Below are positions 31,057 to 41,511 of a stretch of 64,000 bases of DNA, piece after piece (within the stretch, counting starts at the first letter, position 1; every line of letters starts with the position of its first letter). This DNA is from Dolomedes plantarius. Taxonomy: Eukaryota > Arthropoda > Arachnida > Araneae > Dolomedidae. A program made the position numbers and the translations under genes. The notes beneath the pieces were generated by a model that saw nothing but the letters and a program-made list of their open reading frames with translations, made no database searches and had not been told where the DNA came from. The stretch is taken from positions 65,160,126 through 65,224,125 of the forward strand of contig OU015493.1 of the NCBI GenBank assembly GCA_907164885.2, in the 5' to 3' direction.

Positions 31057-31949
31057 AAATGATGAATCACCTCTTGAACGTAGACGTCGATTAATTAGAA
31101 ACAGAAAAGCAAGATGGCTTGCTCGCCAGTCACCCGCAACATTGGACCGCATAAGGGAAGAAAACCGCCAGCGTCTTCAAAATCAACGATCTCAGGTGAG
31201 AGCCGATCAAATAGAAAATGCAGCACACCAAATAGACCGCGAACATCAACAGAGAGCACTAACTGTTTCTGAAACAGAGGGTGATGTTGAATGTCACAGT
31301 TGTGGTTCGTTAGAATCTGTCGCCAATACTTCATTGTCAGGCACTTCATTTCCCATCTGAAAGATCAAGTGACAGAAAATTTAAAGCTGTTGTCATAAAG
31401 AAAAAGTTCAACTGCCTGCACGTCAAAATTTTCCTTTATTTTTGAAAGATATTATGAGCAACCCAAAATCACCGGATTACAGACATTTTCATGAAAACAT
31501 ACGCTCTTACAATAGCGCTATTTCTTTTGTTTCAATGGGTGCAAAATTAGCAACAAATGTTGCAGGTCGTGGACTTTACTGCTTTCGGGTGCAAGGACAA
31601 GTCTATCATGTCACTTCACATTTACACCCTCAAGAAGGTGAACAAAGGAAATTTGCTCAATCGTACGTTCTAAACACAACTCAGGCTGTTCAAGAACGCT
31701 TAAACATTCCTCAAAATGAAAAGTGCTTACGTCATATTTTGAGGCAGTTACATCTCATGATGCAGGAAATTAACCCGTTTGCTCAAGCTGTACGAAATTG
31801 AAAGACAGAGTCATGAACATGTAGAAAGAGATAATTTTACAATGCCAAATGTTCACATGGTATTGCGTAGAGATAGGCACTCAGATCAAAGACGGTACAA
31901 TTTGCCAACAGCTAATGAAGTAGCCATGGTATTCCAAAATGAGGATGGA
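31046..31949 (+). pseudogene. Helitron 2 N-terminal region
   Basis: The first ORF (31046-31360) encodes a basic segment, MPDENDESPLERRRRLIRNR, with a RKARWLARQSP motif, as at the start of many arthropod Helitron proteins. After frame changes it continues with the domain in front of Rep: YNSAISFVSMGAKLATNVAG (near 31510), GRGLYCFRVQGQVYHVTSHL (near 31570), FAQSYVLNTTQAVQERL, then NVHMVLRRDRHSDQRRYNLP and ANEVAMVFQNEDG, where the solo LTR is inserted. Breaks lie near 31360 and 31790. The role is inferred from position only. Confidence 0.82.
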
Positions 31950-33295
31950 TATCGTATTGCTCGCCCAAAAGTTATTTTTTGGGGGCGTGATTTAGTTGGG
32001 GTAGTACATTAGTTATTTTAGAAAGGGGTATTTGGGTGCGTTGTGTTTAAATTATTTGTTAATAACCCAAAGTTCTGGACGTAGTTAGCAATAACGAACA
32101 AGTAAACTGAAAACCATTGATAATAATTAAAACAGAGAACTAAATAAATTTAAATTAAACTGGATTTATTTACAATTTGTACATCTATACATATTATTTT
32201 AATGATAACTTTCGTAAACACACCTAGCCATACACAAAATCAGTTTCTCGTCCTTTAATATAAAATTTCAGATTACTTTTCAAAGGAAATAAGGGAGCAC
32301 ACAATAACTATCCAAAACGTAGAATACTAATTATGTCTCCTATTAACTATCTCTACACCTATTCGTAAACCAATAGCCAAATCAAATACAAACATCAACC
32401 AAAAGAAAAGGACTGATCTAAACAAATGAAATATTGTGACTCACTCGTTGAGTTGCGTTCCGGTATATTTGTAGGTCGATTTCCATGGATATGCCGGAGG
32501 ATTCTCTTGCTTCTATGTCGTTGAGCTTGCTGCTACCTTCTATCATCACACGCACACACAAAATATTTTATTTCACAATTATATTTGGGGGAACTCAAAT
32601 TTCGACCCAACGCCGTAGAACACAAGGGGAACCGCAGTTCTACCCTATACACAAAATCTTATGAGGCAACGGGGAACTGTAGCTCGACCCGATACGCCAA
32701 ACTCAAGAAAGAAAAACGGGGAATCGAAACTGGATCCGACTCCACCACAATCAGGAGTCTCTCCCTGAGAGATCCGAGAGCTTGCTATTTTAGAGAGAGG
32801 GGGAGAGAGCTTTTCAAATTTTTCAAACTCCCCTATTTATATCATTTCAAAACCCATTCTTCTTTCTTGACTCCTCCTTCTAATTTACTTTTCAACCATT
32901 CCCGATACTGCCAAAATTTAATTTGCCTACATCACTTCAACAGTCTTCAATTGGCCTCCCCTACTTCACACACCGAAACCGCAAGCAAAACCTCCCAAGT
33001 TGCTTGTGGTTTTCTTACGCCGCTGTCGTAAATTCTAATACAAAGCCCTTTGTCGTATAACGTCACTTTTGGAGACAGCCCCGCTTATCTGCGTCTAGCG
33101 ATCTAACTTTCCAAGCTGACCGCTTCGCTCTTCCACATCAAAACACCGGACCGCTTCGCTCTTTAATTAGCATGCTGCCTCTAGCCGTCGCTTCCAATTT
33201 TAACCATTTGAATGTAATGATGAAAACCTTCGAATTGACTTATTCTTTTAATATTTTTTATGATATCTTCACCTATTCGAAGGCGCATCATTACA
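31950..33295 (-). repeat. Solo LTR, copy 2 (about 1.35 kb), inserted in Helitron 2
   Basis: Read on the minus strand it starts TGTAATGATGCGCC and ends GAGCAATACGATA, homologous to solo LTR 1 at 7663-9022 but in the opposite orientation. ATGGA flanks it on both sides (31945-31949 and 33296-33300). It splits the Helitron reading between FQNEDG and GEPPFERAIRIYPR. The ORF at 32585-33031 lies within it and is not considered a gene. The last two bases are TA instead of CA, a point mutation. Confidence 0.83.
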
Positions 33296-35235
33296 ATGGA
33301 GAACCGCCATTTGAAAGAGCTATCAGAATTTATCCTCGCACTCCTGAGTACAGCACTAATAGTTTCATTCATTTGAATATTTTGAGTGAAAACATGGATC
33401 CCATGACATATGCAATATTTTATCCACGAGGTGAAGCTGGCTGGCAACCAAATTTGGTGCTTGATCGATATCCTGGATCTATTGCTGGTTCACGAAACAA
33501 TGTGTCAATGATTCAGTATAAAGTGGCACAAACTGCTATTCGGCATGGTGTATTCAATCCCATTTTGTATGGCGGACCACTTACTCAACAGTGGGTTATT
33601 GACTCATACCTTCAAGTTGAGGCAACCAATCTAAATTTTGTCAGACAGCAGCAATCTGACAGTATGTTGGACTTATGGATTGTTTGTCAGGGAGCATCAA
33701 ATGCAAATTTACCTCCTGGAAGAGCTTATACTGCCATCTTCCTTTCAAGGCTCCCCTCGAAATATGCGTGAAAGGTATCATGATGCGATGGCAATTGTCA
33801 CTAAATTTGGTAAACTAGACAGTTTTTGTACTTTTACATGCAATCCTAAGTGGCCTGAAATTTTGAATAACTTGCCTGATGGACAGACATCATCTGACAG
33901 ACCAGATTTAGTAGCTCGCGTATTTCATATCAAATTATGTGCACTTTAGATGATATCACAAAAGGGGAGCTCATAGTGGCAGAACTTTCGGTTCATCATC
34001 CTCGATTACATGAAATTGTTTCAAGGACAATAATACATGGCCCATGTGGAACTTTCAACCCAAATTCACCTTGCATGGAAAATGGTAACTGTAAGAAGAA
34101 TTTTCCAAAGACATTCCAGCCTATAACTCAAGTCAATGTTGACGGCTATCCATTCTACCAACGCCGTGAAGGCAACAGCGAAATTATAAATGGAATATCT
34201 GTTGACAATCGTTGGGTGGTGCCATACAATCCTACACTCTTGCTTAAATACGATTCTCACATTAACATAGAAGCTTGCACCAGTATCAAATCTGTCAAAT
34301 ATATTTACAAGTATATATATAAAGGTTATGATTCTGCCAATGTTATCATTCATGAAAACAACAATCGGCACGAATTTCTCCATGATGAAATTTGAAATCA
34401 TGTGAATGCCAGATATGTTAGTGCACCTGAGGCAATGTGGCGTCTCCTGGAATTCAAAATGCATGATAAATCTCATTCTATAATAAGACTTGCCATTCAT
34501 TTGCCACTTCAACAAATGGTTTATTTTCAACAAGGTATGGAAAACACAGCACTTAATCAAAATCGTGACATAACTCTCACGGCTTGGTTTAAGTTAAATT
34601 TTTCTGATGAAAATGCAAGGCAATATCTATATGCAGAAATGCCTCTTCATTATGTATTCGAGAAAGGTGCTTGTAAAAAACGACAACGAGGGGGAAATAA
34701 AATTTTGGCTCGAATATTTTAATTTCACCAAAAGACATCGAGCGTTACTGCCTTCGTCTACTTTTGCTCAAAATTCCAGGAGCAACTAGCTTTGAGAATT
34801 CGCGAACCTTTGAGGGTATCATCTTACCTTCATTCCTTGAAGCAGCCCGTCAAAGGCAACTTTTAGCAGATGATCAGGAGTGGGTCAAATGTTTATCAGA
34901 AGCTTGCGTTTTTCAAATGCCTGCACAGCTCAGGCAAGTATTCATCTTTATTTGCCTTTTTTGCAACCCATCAAATCCTCTTGAATTGGGAGAAAATTTT
35001 AAAGATTCTTTGTATGAGGATTTTAGGAGGAAATTCAATGATTTTGTTGCGCAACAACATGCTTTACACAATATTCAAGAGCCATGGTGTTAGTTTAAGT
35101 ACATTTAATTTGCCAGATCCCAGTCCACTGAATTATGAAGATCAATTTTCAGTTTTTAACCATCTCAGTGAAGCCTCTGATGCTGTTGAAAAAATTGCAT
35201 CTTGCGGCAAAAAGAAGCTTTTAAAAAATTCATAG
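33296..35235 (+). pseudogene. Helitron 2 Rep region, HUH segment missing
   Basis: The reading resumes as GEPPFERAIRIYPRTPEYST, followed by NMDPMTYAIFYPRGEAGW, YGGPLTQQWVIDSYLQVEA, then after a shift near 33750 NMRERYHDAMAIVTKFG and FCTFTCNPKWPEI. Next comes VARVFHIKL, DDITKGEL, and at once IVAELSVHHPRLHEIV and IIHGPCG. In intact Helitrons about 45 residues, including the His-x-His of the HUH nuclease, lie between those last two blocks; they are absent. The tyrosine motif KYIYKYIYKGYDSANV (near 34300) is kept. Further pieces are APEAMWRLLEF, HLPLQQMVYF, EMPLHYVFEK and LKIPGATSFENSRTFEG. Several stops occur. This Rep could not nick DNA. Confidence 0.85.
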
Positions 35236-37318
35236 AAGCAATTGACAATGAGCAAATAACTCCACGATGTTTCTACCTGGATGGCCCAGGTGGATCAAGA
35301 CAGACGTATTTACATAATACTCTTTTGGCCTTTATACGTGGACGTGCTGAAATTGTTCTTCCTTATGCCACAACTGGCATTGCTGCCGTTTTGTTAAAAG
35401 GAGGAAGGACTGTTCATAGTGGCTTCAAATTGCCAGTGCCAGTATTGGAAACTTCGATATCTTCAATGCGTGTGATATCAGATGAGGCAGCAACTATCCG
35501 TGAAGCAAAGCTTATCATTATTGATGAGTCTACAATGATGTCAATCCCTCCTTTGCGTTGCTTAGATGCTCTGTTAAGAGAGATAATGGGAAATGAAAAT
35601 CCATTTGGAAATAAAGTTATGTTGTTGGGAGGAGACTTTCGCCAAACATTACCGGCTGTTGCGCGAGGAACAAGAACTCATATAAATGAAGTTTGTTTAA
35701 AATCAAGTCCACTTTGGGAATATTTTCTTCACTTGAAACTCTCACAAAATATGCGTTCTGAAGGGCAAAATGAATTCAACCAATGGCTTCTAAATGTTGG
35801 TGAAGGAAAAACTTCAGCTATTCCAAATTTACCATGTAATATGATACAAATTCCATCTAACATGTTATGTACAGGTTCAATTGCAACAGCTGTTTACGGT
35901 AATGAAATTGATATGAAGTACATTCAAGAACTTTCCTCTAAAATTATTTTGACAACTACAAACAAGGATGCCTTGAAATTAAATAATGAAGTTCTGAATC
36001 TTCTTCCTGGAGCATCATCATCAGAATATTATAGTGCAGATTAATTCGAGTCTGATTCTTTAGAAGGTGAGACAAACTTTTCTCAGGAATTTTTGCATGA
36101 ACAGACTCCCTCTGGAATGCCTCCTCACAAATTAATATTGAAAGTTGGTGCTATAGTGGTGCTTCTTAGAAACAGGCAGGGCCCGACTTAGCCTAATTGG
36201 GGCCCGGGGCAAAAACTTCTTTGGGGGGCCCCCTCTGCTTCACTACTTAGTAATGAAGAACCGAACTTTATGGAGGTATTTAAATTTTTCACCTCATTAT
36301 AGATATATAACAAAAAAAATTGACTAGAACCTAAAATAGCTATAAAGTCCCACCCACCCCCAAAAGTCTTATGAAATTAATTAATGAAAAGAACATTTGA
36401 CATTTGTGAGGATTTTGAGAGAATACAACTTATAATTGATTATTGTGATTTCTCAGTGTTGCGAAAATCCAACAGAATCCACTGAACACGATGCAACTGA
36501 ATTTTTCGCAGTTGCGATTAAGATGACCTAGTTAACAATAATATCGCTGCAGTTTGTGAACTTTTCACAAGTTTCCGAAATGCAGTTTTCTGATTGTTAA
36601 CTTTGTCATCTGGCTGCGAAAAATTCATATCCTTGCTGACATTAGGGCGGAATTCAGCTAAATTCTGCCCTAGAAAGCCATGGATTTACGAAATATAGTT
36701 TTTTGTGTTCATACAATAGATTAATGAAGAAGCTAACATAAAACTGACGAATTTTACACTATACTGATACTTTGTTTTTAAAAAGTTCATTAAAGAAGGA
36801 AACGTAAAATAAACTTTCTATTTGATTTGGGGGCCCCCACTCTGATGTGGGGGCCCGGGGCAACTGCCCCGTATGCCCCTGCCTTAGTCAGGCTCTGGAA
36901 ACAGGAATCCTAAAAATGGTTTGTACAATGACACCAGGTTAATTATTCGAAGCTTACATCGACATTTCCTTGATTGTGAGATCTTGACTGGAGCTAATCA
37001 AAAATATAGAGTCTTTATACCAAGAATTGACCTTACACCAAGTGATTCCAATCTGCTATTTAAACTTATTCGAAGGCAGTTTCCTATAATCATTGCTTTT
37101 GCAATGACTATAAACAAGGCGCAGGGACAAACATTCGATAGTGTTGGTTTGCATTTGGAGGAGCCAGTCTTTTCGCATCGTCAACTTTATTTTGGACTCT
37201 CACGATACAAAGATCAAAGTAAAATAAAAGTATCTGTCCGTAAAACAAATCTGCAAGGTCAGCTTTTGTCTGATCGTAGAGTGTTTACAAAAAATATAGT
37301 TTTTCCAGAGATTCTTTT
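35202..37318 (+). pseudogene. Helitron 2 helicase, Walker A mutated, split by a MITE
   Basis: A 280-codon open stretch (35202-36044) covers most of a Pif1-like helicase: DGPGGSRQTYLHNTLL (Walker A, where the usual GKT reads RQT), ATTGIAAVLLKGGRTVHSGF, LIIIDESTMMSIPPLRCLDA (Walker B), LLGGDFRQTLPAVARGT and LKLSQNMRSEGQNEF. After a stop at 36042 it continues as SGMPPHKLILKVGAIVVLLR, is split by the hAT-type MITE, and resumes at 36906 as NPKNGLYNDTRLI. It ends with INKAQGQTFDSVGLHLEEPV and LYFGLSRYKD. Loss of the Walker A Lys would abolish ATP use. The last residues FPEILF are followed by TAG. Confidence 0.86.
36178..36897. mobile_element. hAT-type MITE with 8-bp target duplication
   Basis: It begins CAGGGCCCGACTTAG and ends CTTAGTCAGGCTCTG, inverted with two mismatches over 15 bases. 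The 8-bp duplication GAAACAGG lies on each side (36170-36177 and 36898-36905), the hAT standard. Each end carries a GGGGCCCGGGGCA-type GC-rich subterminal motif. The 720-bp body has no ORF. Excision with one duplication rejoins the Helitron frame LLRNR-NPKNG. Confidence 0.9.
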
Positions 37319-37484
37319 CTAGAAAAAAATACATATCCTCATCATTTGTATGAGTAAAATAAAAGTATCCGTCCGTAAAACAAATCTGAATGGCCAACTT
37401 TTGTCTGATCGTAGAGTGTTTACAAAAAAATATAGCTGTTTGAAAACATGCTGTTTGTTTGTATTATATCTTATTACAATGAAA

Positions 37485-37520
37485 CGCGGATAAAATTTCC
37501 GGCATTTTTTATGGGGGTTG
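37485..37520 (+). other. Degenerate second Helitron-type terminus
   Basis: GATAAAATTTCCGGCATTTTTTATGGGGGTTGTGTACTCC resembles, position by position, the real terminus at 37905-37947 (GATTAACATTCCGTC and onward). The hairpin and CTAG are mutated. It may be an older 3' end that was bypassed, so that the active end lies 430 bases further on. Confidence 0.55.
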
Positions 37521-37904
37521 TGTACTCCTTTTAATATAACTTCTACATATTTAAAAATTTATAAGTTTTTTTTCTTTATTTTTTACATACACATGTATAT
37601 TTCCACCTTCTTAAAAATATTTTTTAAAAAAATTCATGATTTTTTGAGAAAAATAGAGATTTTTGAAAAATTAAAGATGAATTGCTGTGTTTTTTAATTG
37701 GCTAACTTTTTGTATTTTTATTTATTTAATATTGATGCAGAATTTTACACTTAAAGGAAAATTATATTTTTCTGGAACCTATATAGCATTATGTACCTGT
37801 ATTCATCGTAGTAAATGTTTTAAATCTTTCTTCATTACATTCAAAAATAGAATCTTCATGCTTTATTTTTTGTTTGTTCGTATGAACTCTTATGAGAAGG
37901 AAAC

Positions 37905-37948
37905 GCTGATTAACATTCCGTCATTTTTGACGGGGGTTATATACTAGT
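37905..37948 (+). other. Helitron 2 3' terminus
   Basis: The hairpin CCGTCA-TTTT-TGACGG is followed by a 10-base spacer and CTAG, with T as the next host base. It matches the end of Helitron 1 (26554-26580). Confidence 0.85.
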
Positions 37949-37949
37949 C

Positions 37950-38045
37950 ACCCAATAAACCTGACAGCACCGCCGAGGCCCGAACTCGGGAACTGTCATA
38001 CTCCAGACCAAGCCGATAGCACCGCGTCATCCCGATGATGCAAAA
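37950..38045 (-). repeat. tRNA-like (SINE-type) sequence next to the Helitron end
   Basis: On the minus strand ATGACGCGGTGCTATCGG resembles an A box and CCGAGTTCGGGCCTCGG, about 30 bases on, a B box set in a T-arm-like stem. The sequence resembles the stretch at 21725-21790 in layout. A full cloverleaf with an acceptor stem is not evident, so it is listed as SINE-like only. Confidence 0.4.
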
Positions 38046-38192
38046 ACCACTAAAAAAGAGAAAGAGAGGGAAAGGTCGCCTGAAGGGGGCATAACGTTTT
38101 TTCCTTACGTGACGATTTCTGCCAGTTTACTCTACTGTAAACCGCGTAAAAGATCTTCGTTCCAAAAACTCTTAAAACAATTAAATTAATTA

Positions 38193-39095
38193 CAGTACAA
38201 ATCGTTTATAAGAACATCCAGGGGACTTTAAAAACTGGTTCTTATAATCGATAGTTTTTATATCCGATAAATAACTTAAAACTGCTGGAAATACCAAATT
38301 CATTGTCACATAATTTCTATTTACACCTGAAACATGACGTTCAAAAACTAGTTGAAAGGTTCATGTTCAATCAAAGGTTCGTGTTTCAAACGCAATGTCC
38401 TATCCGGGATCATCCTATAAAACATGCCCGTTTCATCAGTGTTGAAGATTTCATGGTCTTCGCCTTCTCTTAACGTGGTCCAAACGGTTTTAAGCCAGTT
38501 ACCAGAAACTCCTGGTGTCACGGCCTTCTCCATTGATTCTCCCGAACATAATAGAATACCTCTCAAGAAGTCTCTGGATCCACGAAGTTGAACAAACAAA
38601 AACATATTTTTTAAACAGCTTCGCAAATTCATTTGCTTTCGCTTGAAAAAACGGTCCGCTTAGGGGGAAGTTGGCACTCCTTTGAATCTTAAAACATCGC
38701 AAAAGGGCTTCTTCTATGTCAGCATGTGGACTTTTTCGAAGTTTCTTAATATTAGTCCGATCTTTTTCAAATTCTTCTTTTAATTTTTCTCTATTCTTAA
38801 AGATATTTGAAATCGTGGCATGACTAACCATTAATTCGTTGGCTAATGCTCCATTTTTTTCACCGTTTTCTAAAATGGAAATTCCGTTCACAATTAACAT
38901 GTTCTTATAAGCGATATATTTTCCCAGAAACCAATTAATTTTAAGTCACTAAAAGCAATATGTTCTCATTAATGATGTTGTCATAACCGGATTTTGTATC
39001 CATCATTACACATGAGAATTGGCCGGGAACTAATAATTCCGTTCTTTTAAGCGATATGTTTTTATAACCGGTGTTCTTATAAGCAACTTTTACTG
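38193..39095 (-). mobile_element. Short pogo/Tigger element
   Basis: The ends CAGTACAAATCGTTTATAAG (left) and, reverse-complemented, CAGTAAAAGTTGCTTATAAG (right) form terminal repeats of about 27 bases. TA flanks both sides (38191-38192 and 39096-39097). At about 0.9 kb it is shorter than a full Tigger (2-3 kb) and keeps only the 5' half of the transposase, so it is an internally deleted, non-autonomous copy. Confidence 0.85.
38348..38900 (-). pseudogene. Tigger/pogo transposase, N-terminal half
   Basis: On the minus strand: a CENP-B-type helix-turn-helix (GEKNGALANELMVSHATISNI, near 38840), then a second DNA-binding half with PHADIEEALLRCFKIQRSAN and FPLSGPFFQAKANEFAK (near 38690), and, after a frameshift near 38560, SGNWLKTVWTTL and IFNTDETGMFYRMIPDRTL (near 38420), which holds the first catalytic Asp. 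The sequence ends about 20 codons later; the remaining catalytic Asps are deleted. The protein could at most bind DNA, and is broken anyway. Confidence 0.85.
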
Positions 39096-39097
39096 TA

Positions 39098-41160
39098 CAA
39101 AAAGGAAAAATAAAAATATTACCGGCTGCAGAAAAAAAGGAAAAAAAAAAGGAAAAGTAAAGATTGGACATGCCCATACAAGAAATTTTAACTCTTGCAC
39201 AGGCATCTCTCCATCTTGCTCCGCTGGAGTTTATGCTGGCCGATCATTCTAGCTTCGTCTCATGGATCACAGAAGAACACGTCTACTCTCCAGCTCACCG
39301 CCCGTCAGAATACTTGAAAAAAACCCTTTCGCCAGCGAACTAGGTTTTTTCACCCCTTTCCGTCTTCTGCTACCACGAACGTTGTACGGAACAGATAACG
39401 CTGGCGTGCCAAGAAATTAGGACTTTAAAATTTGAAAATATAGTTGCATGTCGAAAATTCACATAACTGGAGCTGTTGATTTTCTTAATTTCCATTTAGC
39501 GTCTTATTTTATTGAGAACTGGGCCGATTCCAAAGCCTCTTACCACTATGCACATTTGTAATCCTCCAACGGAGCCGTAATCAAGATTTTCCCCATAGAT
39601 TGCTGGCCGTGGCTGGAAAATCGCTTAAAATTCCTTTGTCCTCCCCCCGTTCATGGAGAAGGTGGGGAAATGCAAACGAAATGGCAAAACTATACATCTT
39701 ATGCTTCAGTCACACACATCTAGACACGCAGTCCCCCGACACTTGTTGACACATTTGGGGGTCGATTAGTTACGGTCCTCCCCCCAAGGTCCCTCGAATC
39801 TCTTTGATCATCTGCTTGAAAACCGACTCAGGAGAGGATCGGTGCAGAGAGCGCTACCCATAAATCACTCCTTTTCCCCCTGTGTACTGTGCTGGGCAGA
39901 TGTGTGTGACTGAAGCATCTAGTTATAGGCGCTTTGGATTTCTGTTTATATTGGGTAGGATAGGATAGCAGAATAAAAGAATTAGTAGAAAAAAGGATAC
40001 TAGAAAAAATAAACAAACAAAATTCCCCAAAATTAATATTTAAATTTATGCTAGTCAATCTGAAGAAATAAAATTCACCAACTAGTAATAAAAGAAATTC
40101 ACCGGTTACTTTACATAATACTCCAAGCAATACATTTTTTTTTTACCCTAATCAATATTACCCTTACAATGTATTGGAGATTCAGGAAAATTGTGCCCAA
40201 ACCCCGTTTATATTATTTAGGCAATTAAAAATTTGATCACAACCAGTTTAAACAAATTAGAGCAGAGGCTTAAAAGAAAAACAAACTTGTTATATTTAAG
40301 GTTAATTAATTTAAAAATAAGAAATTATATGCTTAGATACAAGAATTATTATTTATCATTATTAAATAAAATAAAAGTTAATTTATCTACTAACACTTTA
40401 CCACATCGTAATAAAAGATTAATGAATTGGAAGAAATATTTTTAACGCTTTATTTGTACATTTCAAATATCTTTTCCAACTGTAAATCTTTATTTTCAGA
40501 ATTAAAAAAAAGTTTTCAATTGGGAGTGCTGGGTGATTGCTGCTATTTAAAATGTAATATAATTAAAGAAATTTCTGGAAAAAAAATTGGTTTTTGATTA
40601 TTTCTACATATATTAAAAAATATTGGTATATTCTAATTTTTTCATATTTTTCATTATAAATTTTTTTTTAAATTATAATTTTTTTTGGGGTTGGGGGGGG
40701 GGAGATATTTAAATTTTTGTAAGGTTTATGATTAAAGTTAAATTTTCTAAAATAATTATGCTTTTGCATTTTTGTATTTCTACAAAACTCTGCAAGCAAT
40801 TTTATATATCCTGATTTTGGCACGTCTTTCTCATTTGTCATTAATTTTTAAAATTTTCTCTACTTTGCGGGATGAATCTTCATGGTTACGTAAGCTTCCA
40901 AATTCAAGTTTATTCTTACAAATGTTCCTTTATGCATTTCCATGGATAAATGTCTTCATTTTCTATTGCATTCACGGTGGATGTTGGGCCAAAGAGCCCT
41001 TAACAAAGTCTATGACTAAAAGGAAATGCTACTGATTTATGACATTCTTTAAGATTGAGTGATTAGAACTGTAGTCATTTTTCCAATTCTAATTTGCATA
41101 CATCCACTCAGTGAGCTATGAAGCCCAAAGGGGACTACTACATAATAAATGTACAAGAAA
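39098..41160. other. Unassigned DNA with one inverted repeat pair
   Basis: No gene is recognised. ORFs at 39828-40130 (minus), 40233-40445 and 40772-41035 have no motif. Two arms, TATACATCTTATGCTTCAGT and onward (39691-39721) and their imperfect reverse complement (39897-39927), share the core GCTTCAGTCACACACATCT and could be ends of a foldback MITE of about 240 bases, without a clear target duplication. 39180-39420 is GC-richer than its surroundings but unassigned. Confidence 0.45.
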
Positions 41161-41181
41161 TAAATGATCCATTTCTAGATA

Positions 41182-41235
41182 TTGCCCAACAAACGAGTTA
41201 TTTTTACTTTGAAAATAAATTGTAAGGCAAAATTC
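41182..41235. repeat. Fragment of repeat R (last 55 bases)
   Basis: The stretch TTGCCCAACAAACGAGTTAT ... AAATTGTAAGGCAAAATTC matches the end of repeat R at 24062-24115 and 52988-53048. It sits about 280 bases before the start of the second R copy. Confidence 0.65.
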
Positions 41236-41511
41236 TTTTATATAAGTATGCATTCCTATAAAAATGTACACTGGGACCAAAAATGTGAATTGACTTATAT
41301 TATCTTTTAAACACTCTTAAAACTTGTTGATAATAATAATAATAAAACAAATTTGCTTTAAATCTAGAAGCAATTGAGAGTTAAAATTAGAAAAATTAAG
41401 AACAATTCGAATTAATTTGATTATCTTGAATTACCTTTATACTGAATGATAAAATAAATAAAATGACTAGGTGGCCCGTGCGACCCTTTCGCATACGATT
41501 AAAATACGATG

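Larger units (their letters stand above)
31046..37947 (+). mobile_element. Helitron 2, long but inactive, with two nested insertions
   Basis: Coding pieces of a Helitron Rep/helicase run from 31046 to 37318, and the element ends in a hairpin CCGTCATTTTTGACGG (37918-37933) followed by GGGTTATATA and CTAG (37944-37947), then T. A solo LTR (31950-33295) and a hAT-type MITE (36178-36897) are inserted within the coding sequence, each with a clear target duplication. The 5' TC end was not found. It is closely related to Helitron 1 (shared motifs and the same 3' end). Confidence 0.85.

Noticed and set aside
32585..33031. 148-codon plus-strand ORF
   Set aside because: It lies wholly inside solo LTR copy 2, is not conserved as an ORF in copy 1, and has no motif.
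37950..38045. A functional tRNA gene on the minus strand
   Set aside because: Box-like motifs are present but no complete cloverleaf could be drawn.
40680..40703. Poly-T/poly-G run as a MITE related to 20472-20749 or 51305
   Set aside because: The run alone is shared; no CAGGG-type ends occur nearby.
40772..41035. 87-codon hydrophobic ORF as a small membrane protein
   Set aside because: Aromatic- and Leu/Ile-rich translation is expected from T-rich DNA; no start context or conserved motif is visible.
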